In this document: piece after piece, positions 1 to 9,982 of the stretch | Layout of the letters: each line of letters begins with the position of its first letter | Position numbering within the stretch: position 1 is the first letter of the stretch | Program-made: the position numbers and the translations under genes | The notes under the pieces: generated by a model | What the model was told of the DNA's origin: nothing | The model's database searches: none | What the model saw: only the letters and a program-made list of their open reading frames with translations | NCBI RefSeq assembly: GCF_000168295.1 | Contig: NZ_AAQJ02000001.1 | Span: 1,502,412-1,566,411, forward strand | From: Rickettsiella grylli | Lineage (GTDB): Bacteria > Pseudomonadota > Gammaproteobacteria > Diplorickettsiales > Diplorickettsiaceae | Reading direction: 5' to 3' | Length of the DNA: 64,000 nt

Positions 1-882
1 ATAAGCCAGTAGATTTTCTAGAAACTCGAGAACTTCTTCAGGATTTTTTGCCATTTTATTCGCGGCTAAACTTTTTTGAGCATAATTTTTGAAGCCTAAT
101 AATTGGCTTAATTCATGGCGTAATTTAAGGATATTGAAAATTATTTTACTATTATCGAGGGTGGGATTACCCAGCTCTGATGCGCGGGTAATATGTGCCT
201 TATAGATTAATTCTCGTAAACTACGATTATCCGCGTACGTGAGTAATGGAAAATAAGAAGGAGAATCCAGTGTAATGAGATAACCTATGAGATTTTTATC
301 TTTTGCTGCTTTTTCTGCGTTGGTGATCACATAAGCAGGGACTCCTTTTAGTTCCGATTTATTTTTAATACAGGTTGACCATTCAGCCGTAGCGTCCAGT
401 AAATTTTCTTCAAATTGATTTGAGAGTTGCAATAATTGCGTTTCAATGTCTTCATATCTTTTTTGTTTGTCTTCGGGTAAATCAACGCCACCGAGATGAA
501 AATCGCGTAACGCATTATGTAGACATTTTTCTTGTGCATAATTGAATTGATAATCACTATTGGCTAACGTTTTAATCGCCTGATAAATCGCCTGATTTTG
601 ACTTAGTTCTGAATGATAGACACTTAATTTTGGAAGGCACTCATTATAAGCAACTCTTAATTCGGGTGTTTGTCTAACGGCGTGTAAATGATTAATGGGA
701 GACCAAAAATGTTGGATTCGATCATCCAAATCATCTAATTTCTGAATAAAACTCCAATCCAGAGGAATGATTTCAGCTAATAATTGGGTTAATTCTGATT
801 TGTTTTTTGCAAGTAGCGCATCCAGTTCTCTGACAATCGTTTTCGGATTAATTTCATTAAATTGAGGCAATGTATTTATCAT
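1..882 (-). CDS. prlC: Oligopeptidase A (M3 metallopeptidase), N-terminal part, cut by the window edge
   Basis: Translating the reverse strand from the ATG at 882 gives 294 uninterrupted codons running off the left edge. The protein closely follows the N-terminal half of gammaproteobacterial oligopeptidase A: a segment like SPINHLHAVRQTPELR, then NALRDFHLGGVDLP, then LRELIYKAHITRASE and LRHELSQLLGF. The family is a cytosolic zinc protease that degrades short peptides, including cleaved signal peptides. The catalytic HEXXH motif lies in the C-terminal half outside the window, so activity cannot be judged. The gene points away from recX, with about 60 bases of AT-rich sequence between them. Identification is secure from the pattern of conserved segments. 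Confidence 0.93.
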   Translation of the reverse strand, partial: MINTLPQFNEINPKTIVRELDALLAKNKSELTQLLAEIIPLDWSFIQKLDDLDDRIQHFWSPINHLHAVRQTPELRVAYNECLPKLSVYHSELSQNQAIYQAIKTLANSDYQFNYAQEKCLHNALRDFHLGGVDLPEDKQKRYEDIETQLLQLSNQFEENLLDATAEWSTCIKNKSELKGVPAYVITNAEKAAKDKNLIGYLITLDSPSYFPLLTYADNRSLRELIYKAHITRASELGNPTLDNSKIIFNILKLRHELSQLLGFKNYAQKSLAANKMAKNPEEVLEFLENLLAY

Positions 883-944
883 GTAATATCCTAGGTTTTG
901 CAGTTATTTTTAAGAAAAATTACAAAGGAAGCAAGTTACAATAG

Positions 945-1400
945 CTAAATTTTTTGTGAAACTTTTATCTGATCCAGCTTAAAACCGCGATGTTGAAGAT
1001 AACGTATTTGACGTAACGGCGATTTAAGAAAATCATTAGATTTAGATTTTTTTTTCAGAATTTTTTGTATAATCGCAACCCAAAACGTTTCATCCTGAGG
1101 AAGTTGATCTAAAATAATAGTATCAGCTATACCATATTGATGACATTCAGCAATGATGCGTAGAGGCCCATACCCTTGCCTTATGCGCTTTTGAATAAAA
1201 CTTTCACAAAAACGAACGTCATCTAAAAGTTTTTGTTGACTTAAATTATCCAAAACAACATTTATTGATTGTTGCAAAAACCCCTTTTGTATCAGTTTTT
1301 TTCGAAGTGTACAACGAGAATGTTCTTTTTGCGCGAGATAACGCAAGGCAATGTGGTAAATGTTTTTGTCAATTTCTGAAGCATTCTTTTCACTTAACAT
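945..1400 (-). CDS. recX: RecX, regulator of RecA
   Basis: The 151-residue protein has the RecX make-up: three-helix repeats with an early segment ALRYLAQKEHSRCTLRKKL followed by a second block around FIQKRIRQGYGPLRI, both typical of the family. RecX binds inside the groove of RecA filaments and limits their extension. It lies 8 bases downstream of recA on the same strand, the usual arrangement, so the two are probably co-transcribed. Length is normal for the family. Identification rests on both sequence and position. Confidence 0.92.
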   Translation of the reverse strand: MLSEKNASEIDKNIYHIALRYLAQKEHSRCTLRKKLIQKGFLQQSINVVLDNLSQQKLLDDVRFCESFIQKRIRQGYGPLRIIAECHQYGIADTIILDQLPQDETFWVAIIQKILKKKSKSNDFLKSPLRQIRYLQHRGFKLDQIKVSQKI

Positions 1401-1408
1401 ATTTAAGT

Positions 1409-2464
1409 TTAAGGTTCAATGATTTCAGTTTCCAATTCTGGCGTTTCACGTCGACTCTCTTTAGTGGAGTTACCCAATAAATTTTTTCGGATTTCTGTTT
1501 CTATTTGTTGACAAAGTTCAATGCGATCGCGTAAAAACTGCTTTACATTGTCCTTACCTTGACCAATCCGTTCCCCTTGATAGCTATACCATGCGCCGGC
1601 TTTATCAATTAACCCTTGCGCGACACCCAGATCAACGATTTCTCCTCTGTGACAGATACCTTGATTATAAAGAATTTCAAATTCAGCTTGTTTGAAGGGG
1701 GGAGCCACTTTATTTTTAACGACTTTGACTCGTGTTTCATTCCCGATGACTTCGTCACTTTTTTTGATTGAACCCGTACGACGTATATCAAGACGTACTG
1801 ACGCATAAAATTTTAATGCATTTCCACCTGTTGTTGTTTCAGGGTTACCAAACATAACGCCAATTTTCATACGAATTTGATTAATAAAAATAACGAGCGT
1901 ATTGGAGCGTTTAATATTTCCTGCAAGTTTACGTAACGCTTGTGACATTAAACGCGCTTGCAAACCCATGTGCGAATCGCCCATCTCTCCTTCAATTTCA
2001 GCCCGCGGAGTAAGTGCGGCAACCGAGTCAACGACAATAATGTCAATTGCATTAGAACGAACTAACATATCAACAATTTCTAATGCCTGTTCTCCGGTAT
2101 CCGGCTGAGAAACAAGAAGATCATCTTTTTTTACGCCTAATTTTTCGGCATAATTCGCATCAAGTGCATGTTCAGCATCAACGAATGCGGCGACCCCCCC
2201 CATTTTTTGGCATTCCGCAATGGTTTGTAAGGTCAGTGTTGTTTTCCCCGAAGATTCAGGACCATAGATTTCAACGATACGCCCGCGTGGTAGCCCTCCT
2301 ATTCCTAAAGCAATATCGAGTCCTAAAGATCCGGTGGAGATTACATCGACAGAAACCCGACTTGAATCACCCAAGCGCATAACAGCACCTTCACCATGCT
2401 GCTTTTTAATCTGACTTAATGCCATTTTAAGGGCTTTTTCTCGTGAATTAGTTGCATCACTCAT
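1409..2464 (-). CDS. recA: RecA recombinase
   Basis: The 351-residue protein is a full-length RecA. The Walker A motif GPESSGKT is at residues 68-75, the Walker B region [11 protein letters not shown] at about 141-151, and the L2/DNA-binding stretch with [17 protein letters not shown] at about 207-222. RecA polymerises on single-stranded DNA, drives strand exchange and, in bacteria with LexA, triggers the SOS response. Upstream, between recA and the divergent hldE, I found no CTG-N10-CAG type LexA box, so SOS control is not evident here. The gene is followed at once by recX. Confidence 0.98.
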   Translation of the reverse strand: MSDATNSREKALKMALSQIKKQHGEGAVMRLGDSSRVSVDVISTGSLGLDIALGIGGLPRGRIVEIYGPESSGKTTLTLQTIAECQKMGGVAAFVDAEHALDANYAEKLGVKKDDLLVSQPDTGEQALEIVDMLVRSNAIDIIVVDSVAALTPRAEIEGEMGDSHMGLQARLMSQALRKLAGNIKRSNTLVIFINQIRMKIGVMFGNPETTTGGNALKFYASVRLDIRRTGSIKKSDEVIGNETRVKVVKNKVAPPFKQAEFEILYNQGICHRGEIVDLGVAQGLIDKAGAWYSYQGERIGQGKDNVKQFLRDRIELCQQIETEIRKNLLGNSTKESRRETPELETEIIEP

Positions 2465-2587
2465 AGCGCAGGATACCTTTTTAGCATGTAAAAATAGACT
2501 CGAGTAAACATTATCGCATAAAATAAGCGGTCGTCTCTATATGCTTTATAGCGATTTATTGAAAAGAAACAAATTTTGTTTAAAATT

Positions 2588-2642
2588 TTGACAATTAATG
2601 TCAAATACTCTATTTGACGACGCTTTATTAAAAGGATTATAG
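2588..2642 (+). promoter_or_regulatory. Divergent recA/hldE control region: 17-bp palindrome and candidate hldE promoter
   Basis: A perfect inverted repeat TTGACA-ATTAA-TGTCAA lies at 2588-2604. Just downstream, TTGACG (2614-2619), a 17-base spacer and TTATAG (2637-2642) form a plausible sigma-70 promoter for hldE, 39 bases before its ATG. The left arm of the palindrome could also act as a -35 box for a rightward promoter. The palindrome may be a repressor site or two facing -35 boxes; the sequence alone does not decide. Confidence 0.4.
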
Positions 2643-2680
2643 CGGCTTGAATGTGAAAAGAAGATATTGTAAGAGGTTTA

Positions 2681-4123
2681 ATGAAACTACAAATCCCTTC
2701 ATTTGAATTAATCCGCGTTTTAGTCATCGGCGATGTCATGTTGGATCGTTATTGGTCTGGTGATACGTCTCGAATTTCCCCAGAGGCGCCGGTACCTATT
2801 GTGCATGTAAAAAATTGTGATGAACGTCCAGGCGGCGCAGGAAATGTCGCGCTTAATATAGCTGCATTAGGTGCAAAGGTTGATTTACTTAGTTTTTGTG
2901 GTGATGACGAGGAAGGTATTCTACTCGAGAAAAAATTAAGTCAAGCAGGTGTCAATTGTTATTTGTGCAAGCTGCCAAAGTCACGTACGGTAACTAAACT
3001 GCGTATACTCAGTTTACATCAGCAATTGATACGGCTCGATTTTGAAGAGGCATTATATCCCGTTGATGATGATTATTTAAAGCAATTATTTGAGCAAAGA
3101 ATAACTCATTGTGATGTTGTTATCATTTCTGATTATGCAAAAGGCTGTTTGACAGAGATTCAGCATTTTATTCAATGCGCACAAAAAGCCAATAAGCCCG
3201 TATTTGTTGATCCTAAACGTAAGGATTTTATGGCTTATTACGGTGCTACGGTATTAACACCCAATCTGCGAGAATTTGAGTCCGTTGCTGGAAAATGTGA
3301 AAACGAGCATGCCTTATTAACGAAAGGTAAACAGCTTTTAAAAAAATATAATTTCAAAGGGTTACTCGTGACTCGTGGTGAAGCGGGTATGATATTAATA
3401 CAAGAAAATCAACCTGAGCTTTCTTTACAAGCTTTTGCGAAGCAAGTCTACGATGTTACGGGGGCAGGTGATACAGCAATAGCCTGTTTAGCGCTCACTT
3501 TTGCTGTACAAAGGGATTTAGTTTGTTCAGCGCAGCTTGCTAATATTGCAGCGAGTATTGTTGTGGGGAAGCTTGGCGCTGCTACGGTGAGTCGAGCTGA
3601 GCTCAGACGAGCCATGCAAACTCAACAAAGCGCATTCCGTCGCGGTATTGTGACTGAAGAGGCGCTTAAAATAAATGTTGCAGATGCAAAAGCGAATAAT
3701 GAAAAAATAGTGATGACAGGGGGTTGTTTCGATATTTTACATGCAGGTCATGTTGCCTATTTAGAGCAGGCAAAAGGTTTAGGTGATCGGTTAATCGTTG
3801 CGGTTAATGATGATAATTCCATAACGAGCTTAAAAGGTTCGGGGAGACCCATCAATAAATTAGCGCATCGAATGGCTGTATTAGCAGGATTAAGCGCAGT
3901 CGATTGGGTAGTGGCATTGAGTGACATAACCCCTGAGCGGCTTATTCAGCGAATATTACCGGATATTTGGGTTAAGGGAAATGACTATCAAGTGAATGAT
4001 CTTCCTGAAGCGAAAACAGTACACGCGTACGGAGGTCAAATTAAGTTAATTGATTTTGTTAAAGGATGTTCCACAAGTGCTATGATTTCTAGAATTCAAG
4101 AACAAGAAAGAGAATCTTTATGA
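2681..4123 (+). CDS. hldE: Bifunctional heptose-7-phosphate kinase / heptose-1-phosphate adenylyltransferase HldE
   Basis: The 480-residue protein fuses two enzymes for making ADP-heptose, the precursor of LPS inner core heptose. Residues 1 to about 320 are a PfkB/ribokinase-type kinase with the anion-hole motif GAGD at 261-264 (Asp264 the likely base) and the N-terminal GGAGNVALN sugar-site motif. Residues from about 343 form a nucleotidyltransferase with HAGH at 354-357 and a C-terminal STSAMI segment. Length and order match the family. The stop codon overlaps the hldD start by 4 bases (ATGA), so the pair is translationally coupled. Confidence 0.96.
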   Translation: MKLQIPSFELIRVLVIGDVMLDRYWSGDTSRISPEAPVPIVHVKNCDERPGGAGNVALNIAALGAKVDLLSFCGDDEEGILLEKKLSQAGVNCYLCKLPKSRTVTKLRILSLHQQLIRLDFEEALYPVDDDYLKQLFEQRITHCDVVIISDYAKGCLTEIQHFIQCAQKANKPVFVDPKRKDFMAYYGATVLTPNLREFESVAGKCENEHALLTKGKQLLKKYNFKGLLVTRGEAGMILIQENQPELSLQAFAKQVYDVTGAGDTAIACLALTFAVQRDLVCSAQLANIAASIVVGKLGAATVSRAELRRAMQTQQSAFRRGIVTEEALKINVADAKANNEKIVMTGGCFDILHAGHVAYLEQAKGLGDRLIVAVNDDNSITSLKGSGRPINKLAHRMAVLAGLSAVDWVVALSDITPERLIQRILPDIWVKGNDYQVNDLPEAKTVHAYGGQIKLIDFVKGCSTSAMISRIQEQERESL

Positions 4124-5073
4124 TTATTATTACAGGCGGAGCAGGTTTTATTGGAAGCAATTTAGTGAAACAGGTTAATATTAATTATCCTGATATGCCG
4201 ATTATCGTCGTTGACGATCTAACAGAGGGTACGAAATTTAGAAATATTGCAAATTGTTCGATTACCGATTATTTAGATCAGAGTGAATTTTTAGATAAAA
4301 TTAAACAGAATACGCTTTTTCCTAAATTAAAAGCTATTTTCCATCAAGGTGCTTGTTCAGTGACTACTGAATGGAATGGGCGTTATATGATGAATAATAA
4401 CTACGACTATTCTAAACATTTATTGCATTATTGTTTAAGGTGGAAAATTCCATTCATTTATGCTTCAAGTGCATCGGTGTATGGTTTAGGGAGTATTTTT
4501 AAAGAAGAATTAGTTTATGAAAAACCGATTAATGTTTATGCGTATTCTAAGTATTTATTTGATCACTATGTAAGAAATAGTTTAAGTGAGATAAAAAGCC
4601 AAGTGGTCGGTTTACGCTATTTTAATGTTTATGGCCCTAATGAAAACCATAAAGGCGCCATGGCGAGTATGGTATTACATGCAGATAAGCAACTTAAAAA
4701 TACGGGCATTATAAAATTATTCGAAGGAACAGATGGATATGCGAATGGTGAACAACGGAGAGATTTTATCTATGTTGATGACGTTGTCGCGATTAATCTT
4801 TGGTTTTTAAAATCTAAAAAAAGCGGAATTTATAATGTGGGAACTGGAAATAGTGAAAGTTTTAATACACTGGCTCAGTCAGTTATTGATTTTTATGGTT
4901 ACGGAAAGATCCATTATATTCCATTCCCAGAACATTTAAAAAGCAGTTATCAAAATTTTACACAGGCGGACCTTTCAAAGTTGCGTAATGCAGGTTACCA
5001 AGGTGTTTTTCGTAATATTACGTGCGGAGTGAAAGATTATCTTTCAATTATCCATAAAAATATTACCAATTAA
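4120..5073 (+). CDS. hldD: ADP-L-glycero-D-manno-heptose-6-epimerase HldD
   Basis: The 317-residue protein is an extended short-chain dehydrogenase. It has the NADP-binding GGAGFIG motif at residues 6-12 and the catalytic YAYSK (Tyr140, Lys144), with the family signature HQGACSVTTEWNG around 75-87 and RYFNVYGPNE further on. It converts ADP-D-glycero- to ADP-L-glycero-manno-heptose, the step after HldE. It overlaps hldE by 4 bases. Together they imply that the organism builds heptose-containing LPS. Confidence 0.96.
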   Translation: MIIITGGAGFIGSNLVKQVNINYPDMPIIVVDDLTEGTKFRNIANCSITDYLDQSEFLDKIKQNTLFPKLKAIFHQGACSVTTEWNGRYMMNNNYDYSKHLLHYCLRWKIPFIYASSASVYGLGSIFKEELVYEKPINVYAYSKYLFDHYVRNSLSEIKSQVVGLRYFNVYGPNENHKGAMASMVLHADKQLKNTGIIKLFEGTDGYANGEQRRDFIYVDDVVAINLWFLKSKKSGIYNVGTGNSESFNTLAQSVIDFYGYGKIHYIPFPEHLKSSYQNFTQADLSKLRNAGYQGVFRNITCGVKDYLSIIHKNITN

Positions 5074-5146
5074 TTCATTGAAACATTTATTTTTTATCCA
5101 TACAATATAAATTCCGATAAAAAAATTTTAAAAAGGAGTTTTGTTT

Positions 5147-5482
5147 ATGAGTACTTCTTCTTTATTCGCTACTATTTTTCTGTTCTTGATGGTAGCGACT
5201 CAAACATTAGCCGTTACTCATCCGTTTATTTCGCATAATAATACAACGTTAGCTTCTTCCCCAACCAAAACGGCTGAGTCAGTCTCAGCGCGCATTAATA
5301 TTAATACCGTTGATGAAGCCACTTTAGTTGACGAATTAAAGGGAATTGGGATTAAACGAGCGAAAGCAATTATTGCTTATCGTGACGTACACGGGCCTTT
5401 TAAATCCATTGATGATTTAATTAAAATCAAAGAAATAAGCAAACGGATAGTCGATTTAAATCGTGAAAAAATAACTGTTTAA
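5147..5482 (+). CDS. Small secreted helix-hairpin-helix protein, ComEA-like
   Basis: The ATG at 5147 is chosen over an in-frame TTG at 5141 because AGGAG at 5134-5138 lies 8 bases before it. The 111-residue product has an N-terminal signal peptide (SSLFATIFLFLMVATQTLA) and a C-terminal double helix-hairpin-helix with ININTVDEATLVDELKGIG and IKRAKAIIAYR, the hallmark of ComEA. ComEA proteins bind incoming double-stranded DNA in the periplasm during transformation. This short form, lacking the Gram-positive extra domain, is common in Gram-negatives. The role in DNA uptake is inferred from the family; the pilin at 56.4 kb would fit. Confidence 0.85.
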   Translation: MSTSSLFATIFLFLMVATQTLAVTHPFISHNNTTLASSPTKTAESVSARININTVDEATLVDELKGIGIKRAKAIIAYRDVHGPFKSIDDLIKIKEISKRIVDLNREKITV

Positions 5483-5552
5483 TGCGCTTTCAGATGAACT
5501 ATAAAAATATAAATAACAAATAGAAAGATTATTACTTAATTATTTAAACGCT

Positions 5553-5599
5553 ATTCATTGTACTTGAAAAAATAAAAAATTTTTTCAGGTACAATGAAT
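5553..5599. terminator. Bidirectional intrinsic terminator between the comEA-like and cytochrome genes
   Basis: A 20-base arm starting ATTCATTGTACTTG (5553-5572) pairs with 5580-5599 apart from one G-U position. The loop is about 7 bases. The inner part of the stem is A6/T6, so each strand carries a U-run. It sits between convergent genes and should stop transcription from both sides. Confidence 0.8.
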
Positions 5600-5609
5600 T
5601 TATAATTCT

Positions 5610-6041
5610 TTATAACTGATCTAACATGTAATGGATAGCTTTTTCTAAATCGGTTATGGAGCACTCTAAACAGGCTCCTTTAGGCGGCATCGCTCGATAG
5701 CCTATCATTGCATGTTTTAACAAAAGTGAAAATTTTTTTTTAATCCGTGGTGCCCAATCTAAATGATTGCCCAAACGAGGTGCACCCCCTATTCCATTTT
5801 TATGGCATAAGATGCATTTATTTTCAAATATAATTTTACCCGAACGGTTATTATTAATAACTTTTAAAGTGGATTGGTTGACTTTTGAAGGCGCTATTTT
5901 TAATTTTCCAATAGGCGCAATGCGATCTTCAAGTGCTATTAAGGAACTATCAAATGAATCGGCGTAACCAGACCGCATAAAACCAAAAAATAAAATAAAA
6001 AAAACGATAGTTGAAACTTTTTTAATTTTTAAAATAAACAC
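5610..6041 (-). CDS. Cytochrome c5-like periplasmic monohaem cytochrome
   Basis: The 143-residue precursor begins with a hydrophobic signal segment (TIVFFILFFGFMRSGYA) and then carries one haem-attachment motif CILCH at residues 76-80. Met118 in RAMPPKGACLEC is the likely sixth haem ligand. The Cys124-Cys127 pair after it is characteristic of cytochrome c5. Such proteins shuttle electrons to terminal oxidases in the periplasm. It is convergent with the comEA-like gene across a bidirectional terminator. The exact electron partner cannot be told from sequence. Confidence 0.88.
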   Translation of the reverse strand: MFILKIKKVSTIVFFILFFGFMRSGYADSFDSSLIALEDRIAPIGKLKIAPSKVNQSTLKVINNNRSGKIIFENKCILCHKNGIGGAPRLGNHLDWAPRIKKKFSLLLKHAMIGYRAMPPKGACLECSITDLEKAIHYMLDQL

Positions 6042-6100
6042 GTTCTTTTTAATTTACATAAACATTATCGTGATCTCTCTTATAAATAATTTACAAAGCG

Positions 6101-7144
6101 TTAAACAAAATTTGTTTCTACTTCTTTTTCTTCTTTTTCCATACTTGACTGATAGTGACCTTTGCAAGCTGCAGCATTAAGTTTTGCACGTTTGTAAAAA
6201 GCACGCTGGGCCGCTTTGATATTATGTGCTTTGCCATTCCAAATTTTTAATGCGGGTTCTTGTAAAGCGCGGGCGTAAGAAAAACTTAAGCGCCAAGGAT
6301 GACGTGAGGGTTGTAGTTTATTCATCGTATTTAAATGAGCGGTTGCTGCTTCAGGTGACTGCCCTCCCGAAAGAAAATTAATGCTTGGTACGGCTGCAGG
6401 AACTGTTCGACGTAATATCTTTAAAGTAGCTGCTGCAACTTCAGCAATATGGGGCTGGGGCGTATATTGATTTCCAGCGATGACCATACTGGGCTTTAAT
6501 AACATACATTCCAGCAAGATATGGTGTTTATGAAGTTCTTCAAAGACAGAATAAAGAACAGTTTCTGTTGCTTCAGCACATCGAGATAAACTGTGATCAC
6601 CCTCTATTAATAATTCGGGTTCTACAATGGGTACAACGCCATTGTGTTGACAAATCGATGCATAGCGCGCGAGGGCTTGGGTATTCGCAGTGATGGCTAA
6701 AGAGGAAGGCAAAGTATTTGATATGGAAAAAACAGCTCTCCATTTGGCAAAACAAGCACCGAGATTTTTATAAGTGAGAAGACGTTCAGCGAGACCATCG
6801 AGACCTTGAGTCATTTTTTCTTCAGTATTTAAAGAAATAAGCCCTTTATCTACTTTTATTCCAGGAACAATCCCTTCATTGTCTAAATAATCCGAGAATA
6901 ATAACCCATCCTTCGTTTTTTGCCCTAACGTTTCTTCGTGAAGAATAACACCGCTGATAAAGGCTTCAATGCCAGGTGTCGTAAAAAGGAGTTCACGATA
7001 ATGACGACGGTTTTCTGCAGTTGATTCTATATGTAAAGGGGAAAACCGTTTGGCAATAGTCGCTTGACTTTCATCTGCTGCTAGAATTCCTTTCCCGTGT
7101 ATCGTTAATCGTTGAATTGTTCCTTCAAGCTCATGAGTGGCCAT
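6101..7144 (-). CDS. Class I fructose-bisphosphate aldolase
   Basis: The ATG at 7144 (MATHELEGTI) is chosen because AAGGAG lies 10 bases upstream; a TTG start 12 codons earlier has no such support. The 347-residue protein is a class I, Schiff-base aldolase of the animal/plant type. It has LAADES near residue 21, AKWRAV with Lys134, VEPELLIEG from 174 and the Schiff-base lysine Lys217 in LLKPSM. It cleaves fructose-1,6-bisphosphate in glycolysis and runs the reverse step in gluconeogenesis. It is divergent from the ATP synthase operon and shares its upstream region. Class I enzymes need no metal, unlike the class II enzyme usual in gammaproteobacteria. Confidence 0.95.
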   Translation of the reverse strand: MATHELEGTIQRLTIHGKGILAADESQATIAKRFSPLHIESTAENRRHYRELLFTTPGIEAFISGVILHEETLGQKTKDGLLFSDYLDNEGIVPGIKVDKGLISLNTEEKMTQGLDGLAERLLTYKNLGACFAKWRAVFSISNTLPSSLAITANTQALARYASICQHNGVVPIVEPELLIEGDHSLSRCAEATETVLYSVFEELHKHHILLECMLLKPSMVIAGNQYTPQPHIAEVAAATLKILRRTVPAAVPSINFLSGGQSPEAATAHLNTMNKLQPSRHPWRLSFSYARALQEPALKIWNGKAHNIKAAQRAFYKRAKLNAAACKGHYQSSMEKEEKEVETNFV

Positions 7145-7311
7145 AAATGAGTTGCTCCTTATATTTTGAGGTGAAGCCAAGTTTGAATCACTATAATTTT
7201 GTAAAACTTAATACTATATAGAACAATTAAAATAATTTCTAGTAAAGTTTTCCATCGATAAATTGAAAAATGAGAGGATAGAACGAAGAAATAAAATTCA
7301 TCGCATGAGCA

Positions 7312-7340
7312 TTGCATAAACGGGTTGTGATTATTATACT
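7312..7340 (+). promoter_or_regulatory. Candidate sigma-70 promoter of the atp operon
   Basis: TTGCAT at 7312-7317, a spacer of exactly 17 bases and TATACT at 7335-7340 form a good sigma-70 promoter 34 bases before the atpI start. It is the best match in the 229-base region between the aldolase gene and atpI. Confidence 0.6.
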
Positions 7341-7373
7341 GTCCGACATTTCAAATAAAGTGGGTGACTTAAG

Positions 7374-8935
<1,562 letters not shown>

Positions 8936-8960
8936 ATGATAATAAACTTGAGAAAATATT

Positions 8961-9431
8961 GTGGAAATTAATATAACTTTATTAGGCCAGTTAATTACAT
9001 TTTCTGTTTTTGTATGGTTTACCATGAAGTTTGTATGGCCACCCATACTCAACGCAATGAAAGAACGAGAACGACGAATTGCTGAGGGTTTAGCGGCTGC
9101 AGAGCGTGGGCAACAGGCTTTAGAATTAGCTCAATTAAAGGCCAATGAATATTTACAGAAAGCGAAACACGAGGCGGCTGATATTATTGAACAAGCGAAT
9201 AAACGCGCTAACCAATTGTCTGAAGAGTCTAAGGAACAAATAAGACTCGAAAATGAGCGGTTATTAGCGATAGCTCGAGCTGACATCCAACAAGAATGGC
9301 AGGCTGCACAACAGAAATTGCGTGCGGAAGTTGCTAATTTAGTGATTATAGCCACGGAGAAAATTTTGGCGCAATCGCTGGATAGTGTTGCTCAGCATGC
9401 CCTCGTTAAACAATCGTTGGAAGAAATTTAA
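8961..9431 (+). CDS. atpF: ATP synthase Fo subunit b
   Basis: The 156-residue protein starts at a GTG preceded by a weak GAGAA. It has one N-terminal membrane helix ([20 protein letters not shown]) and then a long charged coiled coil rich in Ala, Glu, Gln and Arg. This forms the peripheral stalk that holds F1 still against the turning rotor. Its last base overlaps the first base of atpH, so translation is coupled. Confidence 0.95.
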   Translation: MEINITLLGQLITFSVFVWFTMKFVWPPILNAMKERERRIAEGLAAAERGQQALELAQLKANEYLQKAKHEAADIIEQANKRANQLSEESKEQIRLENERLLAIARADIQQEWQAAQQKLRAEVANLVIIATEKILAQSLDSVAQHALVKQSLEEI

Positions 9432-9967
9432 TGACTGATTTCGTATCCATTGCTAGACCTTATGCCGAAGCAGCATTTCACTGTGCGCTGGATAAAAATG
9501 ACCTGTCCGCGTGGTCTCTTTTACTTAAGCAGGCTGTGCGTGTTATTAAAGAAAAGTCGATGCAAACGCTATTAAAAAATCCATGTATCGATAAAAAAAT
9601 GGCCTATGAATGTTTGTTGGAATTATGTAAGCCAGTTATTTTCCCTTTTGGGAAAAACTTTTTAAAACTGATGGCGGTTAATCAACGATTATTAGTACTT
9701 CCAACGGTTGAAGATTTATTTAAGCAATATAAGGCTCGAGAAGCGAAGGAAGTTAGCGCTTATGCTTTTTCCACTGTACCGTTAACTAAACTGGAAGAAC
9801 AAACATTAGAAAAAAAATTATCCGCGCGGTTACAGCGTCATATAAAATTAACCCATCGCATTGATAAAAGTTTATTGGGTGGATTGATCGTTCGAGTCGG
9901 AGATTTAGTCATCGACGGATCTGTACGTGGCAAATTAGAACGCTTACATGCAATATTAGTGAATTAA
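9431..9967 (+). CDS. atpH: ATP synthase F1 subunit delta
   Basis: The 178-residue protein begins with IARPYAEAAFHCA, the conserved start of the delta/OSCP family. It ends with the C-terminal signature DKSLLGGLIVRVGDLVIDGSV. Delta caps the alpha/beta hexamer and ties it to the b-subunit stalk. It overlaps atpF by one base and is 15 bases before atpA. Confidence 0.95.
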   Translation: MTDFVSIARPYAEAAFHCALDKNDLSAWSLLLKQAVRVIKEKSMQTLLKNPCIDKKMAYECLLELCKPVIFPFGKNFLKLMAVNQRLLVLPTVEDLFKQYKAREAKEVSAYAFSTVPLTKLEEQTLEKKLSARLQRHIKLTHRIDKSLLGGLIVRVGDLVIDGSVRGKLERLHAILVN

Positions 9968-9982
9968 GGGGCGGTATAGGCT

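Noticed and set aside
348..557. Reverse-strand 69-codon frame near the left edge
   Set aside because: It lies in another frame of the prlC gene, which is clearly coding.
5141..5146. TTG at 5141 as the start of the ComEA-like protein
   Set aside because: It lies only 2 bases after AGGAG; the ATG at 5147 has proper spacing.
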